DNA of 51,052 bases from a bacterium (GCA_024742285.1 JANSYR010000026.1:1-51052); one strand, 5' to 3'. Shown: positions 33,549 through 41,686, counted from the first letter of the stretch. Translations and numbers: made by a program. The notes: a model not told the origin generated them from the sequence alone.

Positions 33549-33563
33549 ATCGGAAGGGTCCCC

Positions 33564-34649
33564 ATGCAGACCATCCTGCTCGTCGCCGCCGGCGTCGTCC
33601 TCGGTGTCCTCGTTCTCGTCGTGCTCGGGTTCGGCTTCCTCAAGCGGAAGCTCGGCGACTTCTGCGACTCGATCGCACGGCTCGTCCAGGCGGGAGGCAT
33701 CCCGCCCTTCCGGATCCATCTCGACGCCAACGCGGCGCCCGAGTGGAGTGACCGCGAGACGATCGACGCGGCGACCGCCGACTTCGAGTCCATCGGCTAC
33801 ACGCCGGTCGGAGACTTCGACATCCGCGAGATGGAAGGCGTGCGGCTGCGCGCGATGTGGAACCGCGAAGCGGGCACCTGGGTCGCGCTCTACGACCATC
33901 CGGAGGCCGGACTCTGGGCCGATGCGTTCCAGGAATTCCTCGACGGGACTTCGGTCACGGTCTCGACGGCACCCGAGACCGGAATGGACCGCCCGCTCCA
34001 CGCGAAGCTCTTCCGCGTCGACGCGGAGATCACGGAGGCGGGCTACGCGGCCGCGCTCCACGGCCGGCTCGCCCACGAAGCCATCGGCCTCGAGGCGACC
34101 CCCTCCTCTCCCGAGGAATTCGTCGAGGTCTACACGGAGTTCTACGCGCAGGAGATGGACTGGCGGATCGCACGCGGCGGCGTCCTCCGGTCCGAGATCG
34201 AACGGATCGCCGAGCTGTCGGGCCAGACGCCCCCGAGCGAGGCGTCGATCGAGCTGATCCAGGACCTGTGGCGCGGCGCGATGACCTGCTTCATCGACGA
34301 CGAGGTCCGGAACGCCTGGCTCTCCGACTGCGGCCTCTCCGCCCTCGAGTGGGAGCGTCTCCAGGACCGCATCCACGTCGTTCACGACCACCACGCGACC
34401 GAGGACCTGATCGAGGCGCTCGCCTGGGCCATGGTCGAGACCGACGCCGACGAGGACGCCGACTACGACGACGAAGCCGCCTGCGAGGCGGCGCGGGAGA
34501 CGCTTCGTCCCTGCTTCGAGACTTCGAACCGCGAAGGGTTCGGTCGCGCCCAGGCCTTCCTGTCCGAGAAGCGGCAGTACGAGAAGCTCGGTTCGACCGA
34601 GGATCCGTGGCCGGCGGACATCTGGGCCGCACCGGAGCCGATCGACTGA
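33564..34649 (+). CDS. membrane-anchored protein of unknown function
   Basis: 361 residues. I do not recognise a family. One N-terminal membrane segment (about residues 3-26, ILLVAAGVVLGVLVLVVLGF) is followed by KRK, which would place the rest in the cytoplasm. The remainder is soluble, acidic, and rich in Glu/Asp and Trp, with the stretch TDADEDADYDDEAACEAA near 300. A motif-like block GMDRPLHAKLFRV and a late HVVHDHHATEDLIEAL with several His might bind metal. Start ATG 33564 has GGAAGGG upstream. It stands alone and converges on an azoreductase-like gene. No function is proposed. Confidence 0.7.
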   Translation: MQTILLVAAGVVLGVLVLVVLGFGFLKRKLGDFCDSIARLVQAGGIPPFRIHLDANAAPEWSDRETIDAATADFESIGYTPVGDFDIREMEGVRLRAMWNREAGTWVALYDHPEAGLWADAFQEFLDGTSVTVSTAPETGMDRPLHAKLFRVDAEITEAGYAAALHGRLAHEAIGLEATPSSPEEFVEVYTEFYAQEMDWRIARGGVLRSEIERIAELSGQTPPSEASIELIQDLWRGAMTCFIDDEVRNAWLSDCGLSALEWERLQDRIHVVHDHHATEDLIEALAWAMVETDADEDADYDDEAACEAARETLRPCFETSNREGFGRAQAFLSEKRQYEKLGSTEDPWPADIWAAPEPID

Positions 34650-34655
34650 CGCGTT

Positions 34656-35324
34656 TCATGCGGCTTCGGAGGTGACGTGTCGCGAGAGGTGGTCGACGAG
34701 CCGACCGACTTCGACGTGGGCCGCCTCCACCGATCGACGATGACGGTCGTCCCCGAATTCCTGGTACTCGATGGCGACGCGGTGCATCTCGGCGACGCCG
34801 AAGTAGCGGGAGACCGTGCGTAGATGGGGTGTGAGGTGGTCGTGCTCGGCTCGCACGCCGCCCGGCGCGAATCCGAACTCGCCACTCGAGGTGAGCAGCA
34901 CGAGCGTCTTCCCCTCGAGGACCGGCTCGATCGGCCAGTCGCCGCGCGCCAGATCGAAGCTGAAGGTCTCCTGCACGCGGACGACCTGATCGACCCACGC
35001 CTTCAAGCTCGCGGGCATCCCATAGTTGTACAGGGGCGACGCGATCAGCAGCAGATTCGCCTGCCGCACCTCTCCGATCAGCTCGTCGGAGAGCGAGAGT
35101 ACCGCCCGCTGCCGAGGCGTCCGCTCCGAGTCCGAAGTGAATGCCGCATCGATCCACGGCTCGGAGACCGGCGGCGGCGGAGCGACCCCGACGTCGCGCA
35201 GCAGGATGCGGTCACCTGGACGGCGCTCCTGCCAGCCTCGAACGAAATCGTCGGCAAGACTTCGAGAGAGCGATCGCGATGTCCTCGCGCTCGCATCGAT
35301 GCGGAGAATCGTGAACTGAGACAT
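34656..35324 (-). CDS. FMN-dependent NAD(P)H oxidoreductase, azoreductase (AzoR)-like
   Basis: 222 residues with a flavodoxin-like fold. ILRIDASARTSRSLSRSLAD is the phosphate-binding start of AzoR-type flavoproteins, PLYNYGMPASLKAWVDQVVR is the flavin-contacting signature, and LLTSSGEFGF is the second flavin loop. The family reduces quinones and azo compounds with two electrons, protecting against redox-cycling quinones. Start ATG 35324 has AAGGA about 10 nt upstream. It lies 36 bp downstream of a DUF1348 gene and is probably co-transcribed with it. Confidence 0.87.
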   Translation of the reverse strand: MSQFTILRIDASARTSRSLSRSLADDFVRGWQERRPGDRILLRDVGVAPPPPVSEPWIDAAFTSDSERTPRQRAVLSLSDELIGEVRQANLLLIASPLYNYGMPASLKAWVDQVVRVQETFSFDLARGDWPIEPVLEGKTLVLLTSSGEFGFAPGGVRAEHDHLTPHLRTVSRYFGVAEMHRVAIEYQEFGDDRHRRSVEAAHVEVGRLVDHLSRHVTSEAA

Positions 35325-35360
35325 CAGATGAATCCTTCCAAGAAGATGGTTTTGGTGGGT

Positions 35361-35831
35361 TCACAGGCCCAGCGCGCCCAGGCCCGGATGACCTTCGGGG
35401 CGGCTCCCCAGCGGCCAGAGGAAGACGCGCTCGGCGCTCGTGATCGAGAGGTCGTTGATGCTCGCGATCCGTCGCCGCATCAGGCCGCGCTCGTCGAACT
35501 CCCAGTTCTCGTTTCCGTAGGAGCGGAACCACTCGTCGTCGTCGTCTCGCCACTCGTAGGCGAAGCGGACGGCGATCCGGTTCTCCGCGAACGCCCAGAG
35601 CTCCTTGATCAGTCGATAGTCGAGCTCGCGCGACCACTTCCGCTCGAGGAACGGCACGATCTCGGCGCGACCGCGGAGAAACTCCGAGCGGTTTCGCCAC
35701 TCGCTGTCCTCCGTGTAGGCGAGGGCCACGCGGGCGGGATCGCGTGTGTTCCACGCGTCCTCGGCGAGACGGACCTTCTCGGCAGCGGACTCGGCGGTGA
35801 AGGGCGGGAGCGGGGGCCGGGATTCGTCCAT
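35361..35831 (-). CDS. DUF1348 / NTF2-like protein
   Basis: 156 residues. [51 protein letters not shown]-type block and [20 protein letters not shown] are the DUF1348 signature; the fold is NTF2/SnoaL-like. These cytoplasmic proteins are widespread and of unknown activity. Start ATG 35831 has GAGGAG upstream. It is the first gene of a probable pair with the azoreductase-like gene, a combination that suggests response to redox-active or xenobiotic compounds, which is inference. Confidence 0.82.
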   Translation of the reverse strand: MDESRPPLPPFTAESAAEKVRLAEDAWNTRDPARVALAYTEDSEWRNRSEFLRGRAEIVPFLERKWSRELDYRLIKELWAFAENRIAVRFAYEWRDDDDEWFRSYGNENWEFDERGLMRRRIASINDLSITSAERVFLWPLGSRPEGHPGLGALGL

Positions 35832-35865
35832 GACGGTCTCCTCGAAGCAGCGCTTCGGAGCGGGT

Positions 35866-36399
35866 TCAGCAGGTCGAGGCGCGTTCGATCGGTCGGGTCT
35901 TCACACCGTCGATCGGGATCGCGAGCAGAAACGGCGCCTGACGCTCGAAGACGCGAGCCCGGGCGACGGCCTCCGCGTGTGAAGGGGTGCCGTCCGAACG
36001 CACGCGGCAAGCCGGCCGCTGTACGAGGCCGTGCCCGATCTCCCCTCCGAGCCGGGGCCCGGCGACGCCGATGCAACGCGCGTCCCGGGACTCGAGACAG
36101 GCTTCGAGCACGTTTCGAGGCGTGAAAGACCGCCGCAGGGAGAACACGTCCACCGCGTCATCGTCGAGATGGAAGAGCGGATCGCCGCCTGGATGGAGGA
36201 CGGGGAGCTCCGCCCCCGCCTCCCGAGCCACGCTCGGTGAAGCCGGGCTCGCCTCGCGCGCCGGGGAGGCCTCCTCGAAGGTGTGGATGATCGCCTGCGC
36301 GGACGCGTCGTCGCCCTCGGCGACCGGGGACGCGTCGCCCGAAGCGAAGGCCGGGCCAGAGAGGGTCAGAGCCAGAAGGATTCCGAGACCGATTCGCAT
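35866..36399 (-). CDS. small secreted protein of unknown function
   Basis: 177 residues. A signal peptide is clear: [20 protein letters not shown], cleavage after AFA. The mature part is acidic at first, rich in Ala/Ser/Glu, then has [19 protein letters not shown] and four Cys (in ACLES, DARCIG, PACRV and the last residue), which could form disulfides in the periplasm. I do not recognise the family. Start ATG 36399 has AGGAGG 8 nt upstream. It diverges from the sigma-54-dependent 68-aa gene, with a hairpin-forming repeat in its leader. Confidence 0.7.
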   Translation of the reverse strand: MRIGLGILLALTLSGPAFASGDASPVAEGDDASAQAIIHTFEEASPAREASPASPSVAREAGAELPVLHPGGDPLFHLDDDAVDVFSLRRSFTPRNVLEACLESRDARCIGVAGPRLGGEIGHGLVQRPACRVRSDGTPSHAEAVARARVFERQAPFLLAIPIDGVKTRPIERASTC

Positions 36400-36416
36400 G
36401 TCGAACCTCCTCTTCG

Positions 36417-36433
36417 GGGCGGGTCTCCCGCCC
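36417..36433. repeat. 7-bp inverted repeat in the divergent region
   Basis: GGGCGGG and CCCGCCC are separated by TCT. It sits just upstream of the ribosome-binding site of the secreted-protein gene on the minus strand and may be an operator or a leader hairpin. The rest of 36434-36517 holds several short GC-rich palindromes and no gene. Confidence 0.4.
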
Positions 36434-36517
36434 GATCCGGAACGAGCGCGATCTTCGATAGAGCAAGGCCCGTGCCAGCCCCGAGCAGGCGTGAAACGCC
36501 ACCTGGCGCCGCATGCG

Positions 36518-36532
36518 ACGACGACCCGTCGT
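36518..36532. promoter_or_regulatory. candidate enhancer site (ACGACG-N3-CGTCGT)
   Basis: A perfect 6-3-6 palindrome centred about 120 bp upstream of the sigma-54 -12 element at 36643-36647. The same RCGACG-N3-CGTCGT pattern lies about 105 bp upstream of the second sigma-54 promoter at 38587, so it is a likely binding site for the sigma-54 activator encoded between them. Confidence 0.5.
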
Positions 36533-36631
36533 GGCGCACCGAAAGGCCGTTGTCGGGCCGCGGCCACAACGCGCCTTCGTGGCGCGCCCCGAGGCTCGCC
36601 GGTGGAGAGCGTCCAGGAGCCATCGAGCGCT

Positions 36632-36647
36632 CGGCACGCGACTTGCT
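36632..36647 (+). promoter_or_regulatory. sigma-54 promoter of the 68-aa membrane protein
   Basis: CGGCACG at -24 and TTGCT at -12 with GG-N10-GC spacing, one base from the consensus TGGCACG-N4-TTGCW. The start point would be near 36658, leaving an 18-nt UTR that contains GAGGAGG before ATG 36676. It also excludes an ATG at 36655 as the start. Confidence 0.72.
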
Positions 36648-36675
36648 CTCAGGGATGTTCGAGGAGGATGCTCGA

Positions 36676-36882
36676 ATGCAGGAGCCCGATCGAAGAGGAA
36701 GAGTGAAGACCTGGGTTCGCGAGAACCCGCTGCCGACGGTCTGTCTGATCGCGGGCCCGCTCGTCGGTCCGTTCTACGCGCAGTTCGCGTTCCCGGACGC
36801 CGAGCTCTGGCGCCAGCTCGTTGGCGGCGCGATCGCGGGGGGCTACTTCGCGCTGTGCGCGATCCCGCACCGCTACATGTGA
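36676..36882 (+). CDS. 68-aa membrane protein under sigma-54 control
   Basis: 68 residues; no recognised family. A charged N-terminus (MQEPDRRGRVKTWVRENP) precedes two hydrophobic segments, about residues 19-39 (PTVCLIAGPLVGPFYAQFAF) and 47-63 (LVGGAIAGGYFALCAIP), ending HRYM. The start at 36676 is fixed by GAGGAGG at 36661-36667 and by the sigma-54 promoter just upstream. The gene stops 20 bp before the stop of the converging sigma-54 activator gene. Control by a sigma-54 promoter suggests an inducible role, but the function is unknown. Confidence 0.68.
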   Translation: MQEPDRRGRVKTWVRENPLPTVCLIAGPLVGPFYAQFAFPDAELWRQLVGGAIAGGYFALCAIPHRYM

Positions 36883-36901
36883 CGTCCGCCGGCGGAGGCC
36901 G

Positions 36902-38467
36902 TCAGGCGCCTTCCTGCTCGCGGATCTTCGCGAGCCGGGAGGTCACGGTCGTCGGCTTCATGCCGAGGAGCTCGGCGGCGCCGCCGGGGCCGTAGATCCG
37001 CCCCTCCGCCTGCTCGACGGCGGCGAGCAGGTTGCGTCGCTCGATGTCCCGGAGCTCCGCGTCGGTCAGAACGCGACCGGAAGCTTCCACTTCGGGGGAG
37101 GCGGCCGCGGAAGGCGCGCCCGGGAAGTGGAACGTGAGCGCGCCCGCCTGCGACGTGATGACGGCGCGCTCGATCGCGTTCTGGAGCTCGCGAACGTTGC
37201 CCGGCCAGTCGTAGGCCGCGAGCGCGCGGCGATTGGCTTCGTCGAGCTCGGCGGGGCGGCGGTGCTTCCGGGTCAGTCGCGCCAGGAAGTGCTCGGCGAG
37301 GAGCGGGATGTCCTCGCGGCGTTCGCGGAGCGGCGGAACCTGGATCGGGAACACGTTCAGCCGATAGTAGAGGTCCTCGCGGAAGCGGCCCTCCTTGACC
37401 TCGACCGCGAGGTCGCGATTCGTGGCGGCCACGATCCGCACGTCGACGGTTCGCGTCCGGTCCTCGCCGACGCGCTCGAACTGCCCCTCCTGCAGGACAC
37501 GCAGAAGCTTGCTCTGGAGTTCGAGCGGGATCTCGCCCACCTCGTCGAGGAAGAGCGTGCCTCCATCCGCCGCGGCGAAGCGGCCGACGCGATCCTTGAC
37601 GGCACCGGTGAACGCTCCGCGAACGTGACCGAAGAACTCGCTCTCGTAGAGCTCCTTCGGAACCGAGGCGCAGTTCACGCGAACGAGCGGGTGTTCCGAG
37701 CGGTCGCTGGCGCAATGGACCTCGCGCGCCACGAGCTCCTTGCCCGAGCCCGACTCGCCCAGGATCAGGACCGATGCGTCGGTCGACGCCACCTGGCGGA
37801 TCTGCTGGGCGACGTCCCGGATCGCGGGGCTCACGCCGAGGATGTCGCCGAAGGCCTGCGCGTCCTCGATCTCCTCGCGCAGGTACTCGTTCTCGGCTTC
37901 GAGCTGCTGGCGGAGACGGGCGTTCTCCTCGAAGGCGCGGGCCGTCGCGAGGGCCGCGGCGACGTGGTCGGCGACGACCCGGAGAGAAGTGAGCGGCGCC
38001 TCGGCGAGGACCTCACGGGTGAAGACGCCGAGCACGCCCAGGACTTCGCCCCGGAAGACGAGCGGCTGCCCGCCGAAGCCGAGGATGCCTTCCTTCTCCG
38101 CCCACTCGGGTCGCGAGATCCACGACGAGTCCTCCCGGGTATCACGGACCCAGACCGTTGCGGAGTTCTCGGCGACGCTCCCGACCTTCCGCTCGCCGAT
38201 CGCGAAGCGCGAGAAGTCGCCGTCGATCCGGCTCCATTCTCCGCTGCTCGCGTCGAGCGGCGCACCCGCGGAGGCCACGAGCTGGAGGTAGGGCTTCGAA
38301 TCCGCCTCGTCCTCCCGGACGAGCCAGACCCGGGCGAGCGCGACTTCGTCGATCGCCGCGAGGCGCTTCACGACGAGTTCGAGAAGCGCTCCGAGCTCTC
38401 GCTGCCCCGCGAGATCGAGCAGGAGATCCTGGATCGATTCGTAGAGCTCGAGCGTCGTGGCCTGCAT
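36902..38467 (-). CDS. sigma-54-dependent enhancer-binding regulator (GAF-AAA+-HTH)
   Basis: 521 residues. The N-terminal ~170 residues form a GAF-type sensor ([38 protein letters not shown]), followed by a coiled-coil linker ([20 protein letters not shown]). The AAA+ domain has Walker [17 protein letters not shown] near 235, the sigma-54 contact loop GAFTGA near 282 and Walker [15 protein letters not shown]-terminal Fis-like helix-turn-helix ([20 protein letters not shown]) ends the protein. There is no receiver domain, so it senses a small ligand as FhlA and NorR do. Start ATG 38467 has GAGGA upstream. It is flanked by two sigma-54 promoters, its probable targets. Confidence 0.88.
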   Translation of the reverse strand: MQATTLELYESIQDLLLDLAGQRELGALLELVVKRLAAIDEVALARVWLVREDEADSKPYLQLVASAGAPLDASSGEWSRIDGDFSRFAIGERKVGSVAENSATVWVRDTREDSSWISRPEWAEKEGILGFGGQPLVFRGEVLGVLGVFTREVLAEAPLTSLRVVADHVAAALATARAFEENARLRQQLEAENEYLREEIEDAQAFGDILGVSPAIRDVAQQIRQVASTDASVLILGESGSGKELVAREVHCASDRSEHPLVRVNCASVPKELYESEFFGHVRGAFTGAVKDRVGRFAAADGGTLFLDEVGEIPLELQSKLLRVLQEGQFERVGEDRTRTVDVRIVAATNRDLAVEVKEGRFREDLYYRLNVFPIQVPPLRERREDIPLLAEHFLARLTRKHRRPAELDEANRRALAAYDWPGNVRELQNAIERAVITSQAGALTFHFPGAPSAAASPEVEASGRVLTDAELRDIERRNLLAAVEQAEGRIYGPGGAAELLGMKPTTVTSRLAKIREQEGA

Positions 38468-38488
38468 CGCGATCGAATCCTCATCAGG

Positions 38489-38541
38489 GCGACGATTCGT
38501 CGTTGTACGACGAGTCCTCGTGGCGACGGATCGTCCGTCGC
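38489..38541. promoter_or_regulatory. cluster of overlapping palindromes, probable enhancer (UAS)
   Basis: Three elements lie in 53 bp: GCGACG-ATT-CGTCGT (38489-38503), TCGTCGT-TGT-ACGACGA (38497-38513) and an 8-3-8 palindrome with half-site GCGACGGA (38523-38541). All contain CGACG/CGTCG. They sit about 60-110 bp upstream of the sigma-54 promoter, the usual enhancer distance, and just upstream of the activator gene, allowing autoregulation. Confidence 0.6.
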
Positions 38542-38586
38542 GCGGAAGGCGGCGCGAATCCAAAGGATATTCGAGCCCGAGGCGAT

Positions 38587-38603
38587 TGGCACGACTCCTG
38601 CTT
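38587..38603 (+). promoter_or_regulatory. sigma-54 promoter of the flavoprotein gene
   Basis: TGGCACG at -24 and CTGCT at -12 with correct GG-N10-GC spacing. The predicted start is near 38612, 25 nt before the ATG, with a GAGGAG ribosome-binding site between. Confidence 0.72.
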
Positions 38604-38636
38604 GGTCAGTTCCACGAACCACGAGGAGAATCGGAC

Positions 38637-39992
38637 ATGACCAACGAATACGATGTGATCGTGCTCGGCGCGGGCAACGCGGGCATGGCCGCCGCGAGCG
38701 CGGCGCAGGAAGCAGGACTTCGAACGCTGATCGTCGAAGCGCAGGACGCCGGCGGCGTCTGCCCGAACCGAGGCTGCGTCCCCAAGAAGGTGCTCGTCGC
38801 CGCGGCGCAGGCCCTCGACGCGATCGCCCGCGCCTCGTCCCACCAGATCGCGGTCGGACCGGCGACGCTCGACTGGCCGAGCCTCATCGAACGGAAGGAG
38901 ACCTTCGTCGATGGCGTCCCCGCCGAGTTCGAGGCGAGCCTCGAGCGACGAGGAATCGATTTCGTGCGCGGAACGGCACGCTTCGTGGAACGTAACGCGG
39001 TCTGTGTCGAAGGAAGCGAATTCCGCGCGGAGCGCTTCGTCGTCGCGACCGGCTCGTCCCCTCGCCCGCTCCCGATCCCGGGCGCGGAGCATCTGCTCAC
39101 GAGCGACGATCTGCTCGAGCTCGCCGCGCTCCCCGAGTCGATCAGCTTCGTCGGCGCCGGCGTGATCGCCTTCGAGTTCGCCCATGTCCTGGCGCGCGCG
39201 GGGACGCGGGTCACGCTCCTCGAGGTCGCCGACCGGGTCCTGCCCGCGCTCGACGCCGACGCGGCGCGGGTGATCGAGGACGCGACGCGCAAGCTCGGTG
39301 TGAACATCGAGTCGGGCGTCTCGATCGAACGCGTGGCCGCGACCCGGGACGGCATCGACATCGACTACCGGACCCGGAAGGGATCCCCGCGACGCATCTC
39401 GAGCACCGTCGCCGCGAACGGTGCCGGTCGCGTCGCCAACCTCTCCAGGCTCGACCTGCACTTCGCCGGGATCACCCTCGATCGAGGCCAGGTGAAGCGC
39501 GACGACGCGCTCCGGAGTCTCGAGAACCCCGACGTCTACTTCGCGGGCGATGCGCTGACGGGCGTGCCTCAGCTCTCGCCGCTGGCGAGCTACGAGGGAC
39601 GCGTCGTCGGGTACAACCTGACCCACGAGACGCCGATCGCCGCGGAGTACGGCTACCAGCCCGCCGCGATCTACACGATCCCGTCGGTCGCGACGGTCGG
39701 GCTGACCGAAGAAGCGGCCCGAGAGCGCGGGCTCGCCTTCGACGCCCACGTGAACGACCTCCGCGAATGGCGTTCGGCGCGGACCCACGCCGAGGAGACC
39801 GCCTGGGCGAAGGTCCTCGTGGAACGCGGCTCGGACCGGATCCTCGGGGCCCACCTGGTCGGCCACGGCGCGGAGGAGACGATCCACACCTTCGCTCTCG
39901 CGATCGAGAAGGGCATGAAGGCGTCGGAGCTCCGCGAGCGGGTCTACGCCTACCCGACCTTCCACGCCGACATCAAGTATCTCGTCGGCTAG
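38637..39992 (+). CDS. glutathione-reductase-like pyridine nucleotide-disulfide oxidoreductase
   Basis: 451 residues. FAD motif IVLGAGNAGMAAASAA at the N-terminus; redox-active Cys pair in GGVCPNRGCVPKK (CX4C); NAD(P) motif FVGAGVIAFEFAHVLARAG; second FAD motif VYFAGDALTG. The C-terminal dimerisation domain reads YAYPTFHADIKYLVG where glutathione and lipoamide reductases have HPTxxE, so the usual His-Glu acid-base pair is missing and the true substrate is probably not glutathione. Transcription is from a sigma-54 promoter. Its 3' end overlaps a small minus-strand gene by 20 bp. Confidence 0.85.
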   Translation: MTNEYDVIVLGAGNAGMAAASAAQEAGLRTLIVEAQDAGGVCPNRGCVPKKVLVAAAQALDAIARASSHQIAVGPATLDWPSLIERKETFVDGVPAEFEASLERRGIDFVRGTARFVERNAVCVEGSEFRAERFVVATGSSPRPLPIPGAEHLLTSDDLLELAALPESISFVGAGVIAFEFAHVLARAGTRVTLLEVADRVLPALDADAARVIEDATRKLGVNIESGVSIERVAATRDGIDIDYRTRKGSPRRISSTVAANGAGRVANLSRLDLHFAGITLDRGQVKRDDALRSLENPDVYFAGDALTGVPQLSPLASYEGRVVGYNLTHETPIAAEYGYQPAAIYTIPSVATVGLTEEAARERGLAFDAHVNDLREWRSARTHAEETAWAKVLVERGSDRILGAHLVGHGAEETIHTFALAIEKGMKASELRERVYAYPTFHADIKYLVG

Positions 39993-40203
39993 CCGAGGAC
40001 GCGGGACTCGGAGACGACGGCCGCCCGGGCGACGCCGCCTCGGGCGGCGCGTCCGTCTCCGCGTCGCCCACGCGCCGCAGTCCGGCCCACGAGCCACCGA
40101 ACTCTTCGAGGCTGACGTAGTAGACGCCGGCGCTGTCGAGATCGACGGGGCGCTCGCTCTCGGGCGCTTCCCCTTCGTCGTCGCCCTTCCCCTCCGTCGC
40201 CAT
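39973..40203 (-). CDS. 76-aa acidic protein, translationally coupled to the SnoaL-like gene
   Basis: 76 residues, no recognised family. The ATG overlaps the stop of the upstream SnoaL-like gene in an ATGA junction, which supports real translation. The N-terminal half is acidic (MATEGKGDDEGEAPESER), a short structured part follows (DSAGVYYVSLEEFGGSWAGL), and the tail is Ser/Pro-rich. The gene runs 20 bp into the 3' end of the convergent flavoprotein gene. It could be a small partner of the SnoaL-like protein. Confidence 0.5.
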   Translation of the reverse strand: MATEGKGDDEGEAPESERPVDLDSAGVYYVSLEEFGGSWAGLRRVGDAETDAPPEAASPGRPSSPSPASSASRRDT

Positions 40204-40664
40204 CAGTCGACCTGCGGCGGCGTGTCCAGCAGGTGGGCGCGCACGTCGCCGGGCAGGTGTCCGAAGCCGCGGCGGTGGGCGTAGCGCCACTTCCCGTTCT
40301 CGCGGACGAAGCGGTCCTCGTAGCGGTTGGCCCAGACCGGCTGGAGCGGGAAGGCGTCGGTCCGCTGGAAGACGGTCACGTAGTAGCGGACGGCCGCCGT
40401 GTTCCCGGGCTCGTCGATCTCGACGATCGGGTTCATCACACAGTGGCGCGTGTGGGGCGTGCCGTCGTCGGGATAGCGGCGCGTCCAGCGCTCGAAATTC
40501 TCCTGGACGGCCTTCGCGCCCACGAGCGGCTCGCCCCCCTCGGTCTCGAAGACCGCGTCGGCGAAGAGTTCGCCCACCCCCTCGAAGTCCCCCGCGTCGA
40601 TCCGCTCCGGGTAGGCGTAGACGAGGTTCATGATCTCGATGTAGCTCTCGGTGATCGCGCTCAT
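40203..40664 (-). CDS. SnoaL-like / NTF2-fold protein
   Basis: 153 residues, one cone-shaped NTF2-like domain. The start MSAITESYIEIMNLVYAYPERID, GDFEGVGELFADAVFET and TRHCVMNPIVEID are typical of SnoaL_4-type proteins found beside degradative oxidoreductases; the conserved His in TPHTRHCV may be catalytic. Start ATG 40664 has AAGGAG 8 nt upstream. It diverges from an LLM flavoprotein gene by 143 bp, and the two may share regulation and substrate. A polar aromatic or sterol-like ligand is possible but not shown. Confidence 0.8.
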   Translation of the reverse strand: MSAITESYIEIMNLVYAYPERIDAGDFEGVGELFADAVFETEGGEPLVGAKAVQENFERWTRRYPDDGTPHTRHCVMNPIVEIDEPGNTAAVRYYVTVFQRTDAFPLQPVWANRYEDRFVRENGKWRYAHRRGFGHLPGDVRAHLLDTPPQVD

Positions 40665-40807
40665 GGATCTTCTCCTTGCTGTCCGAGCCGACAGGATCGC
40701 AGCCGCGCCGGACGACCGCGAGCGTCTTTGCCGTGCCGATCCGGGCCGTCGCCGCGGCCGTTCGAGCGCTAGCGTTCACTCCGACCTCGAACGAGACGGG
40801 AGAAACG

Positions 40808-41686
40808 ATGGAAGTCGGAGTCGGTCTACCCACCAACCTGCGCGGCACGAGCCGGGACCTGGTCCTCGATTGGTCGAGGCGCGCCGAAGAGGCGGGCTTC
40901 GCCTCGCTCTGCATGGGCGAGCGCCTGACGTACTCGGGCTACGACTGGGTGTTGTCGCTCACGGCGGCCGCGAGCGTCACGAACACGATCCGCCTCCTCT
41001 CGAACGTGATCATCCTGCCGATCCATCCGCCCGGCGTCGTCGCCAAGCAGGCGCTCAGCCTGGACGACTACTCGGGCGGGCGATTCTCCCTCGGCGTCGG
41101 CCTGGGCACGCCCCTCGACGACTACGACGTCGCGCCGATCCCGCGCGAAGGTCGCGGTCAGCGTTTCGAGGAGAGCCTCCGGACGATCCGTGAGCTCTTC
41201 AAGGGCGAGTCCCTCGTCGAGGGAACCCGCGCGATCGGCCCCGCCCCGGTCCGCCCGGGCGGCCCCGAGATCCTGCTCGGATCGAATGGCCACAAGGCGC
41301 TCCGTCGGACCGGCCCCTTCTGCGACGGCGTCGTGACCTGGAGCTTCGGCGCGGACCCGGTCGAGGCCCGCGGCATGTTCGACGTCGCCGAAGACTCCTG
41401 GCGCGAGTCCGAGCGAGAAGGCAAGCCGCGCCTCGTCTGCGGCTGCTACTACTCGGCCGGCCCGCGCGCCGCGGAAGACCTCGAGGCGTACTTCCGGGAG
41501 TACTACCCGAACGTCCTTCCCGGCCAGGTCGACCAGCTGCTCGCCGCCGTCCGAACCGTCACGCCGGAAGCGATCAGGGATACGGTCAAGCGCTTCGAGG
41601 ACATCGGGTGCGACGAGTTCATCTTCGTCCCGACCACGCCGGATCTCGTGCATCTGGATGGGCTGGCCGAGATCGTGTTCGGCTGA
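40808..41686 (+). CDS. LLM-class flavin-dependent oxidoreductase (F420/FMN luciferase-like)
   Basis: 292 residues, a single TIM-barrel bacterial-luciferase-like domain. MEVGVGLPTNLRGTSRDLVL, FASLCMGERLTYSGYDW, LLSNVIILPIHPPGVVAKQA and GGRFSLGVGLG are the family blocks. Members use reduced FMN or F420; no F420 genes are in the window, so the cofactor is undecided. Start ATG 40808 has GGGAG 7 nt upstream. Its 3' end overlaps the end of the convergent LamG-protein gene by 68 bp. Confidence 0.83.
   Translation: MEVGVGLPTNLRGTSRDLVLDWSRRAEEAGFASLCMGERLTYSGYDWVLSLTAAASVTNTIRLLSNVIILPIHPPGVVAKQALSLDDYSGGRFSLGVGLGTPLDDYDVAPIPREGRGQRFEESLRTIRELFKGESLVEGTRAIGPAPVRPGGPEILLGSNGHKALRRTGPFCDGVVTWSFGADPVEARGMFDVAEDSWRESEREGKPRLVCGCYYSAGPRAAEDLEAYFREYYPNVLPGQVDQLLAAVRTVTPEAIRDTVKRFEDIGCDEFIFVPTTPDLVHLDGLAEIVFG

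Noticed and set aside
36655-36675. ATG 36655 as start of the 68-aa protein
   Set aside because: It lies at or before the predicted sigma-54 start point and lacks a ribosome-binding site, whereas GAGGAGG precedes ATG 36676.
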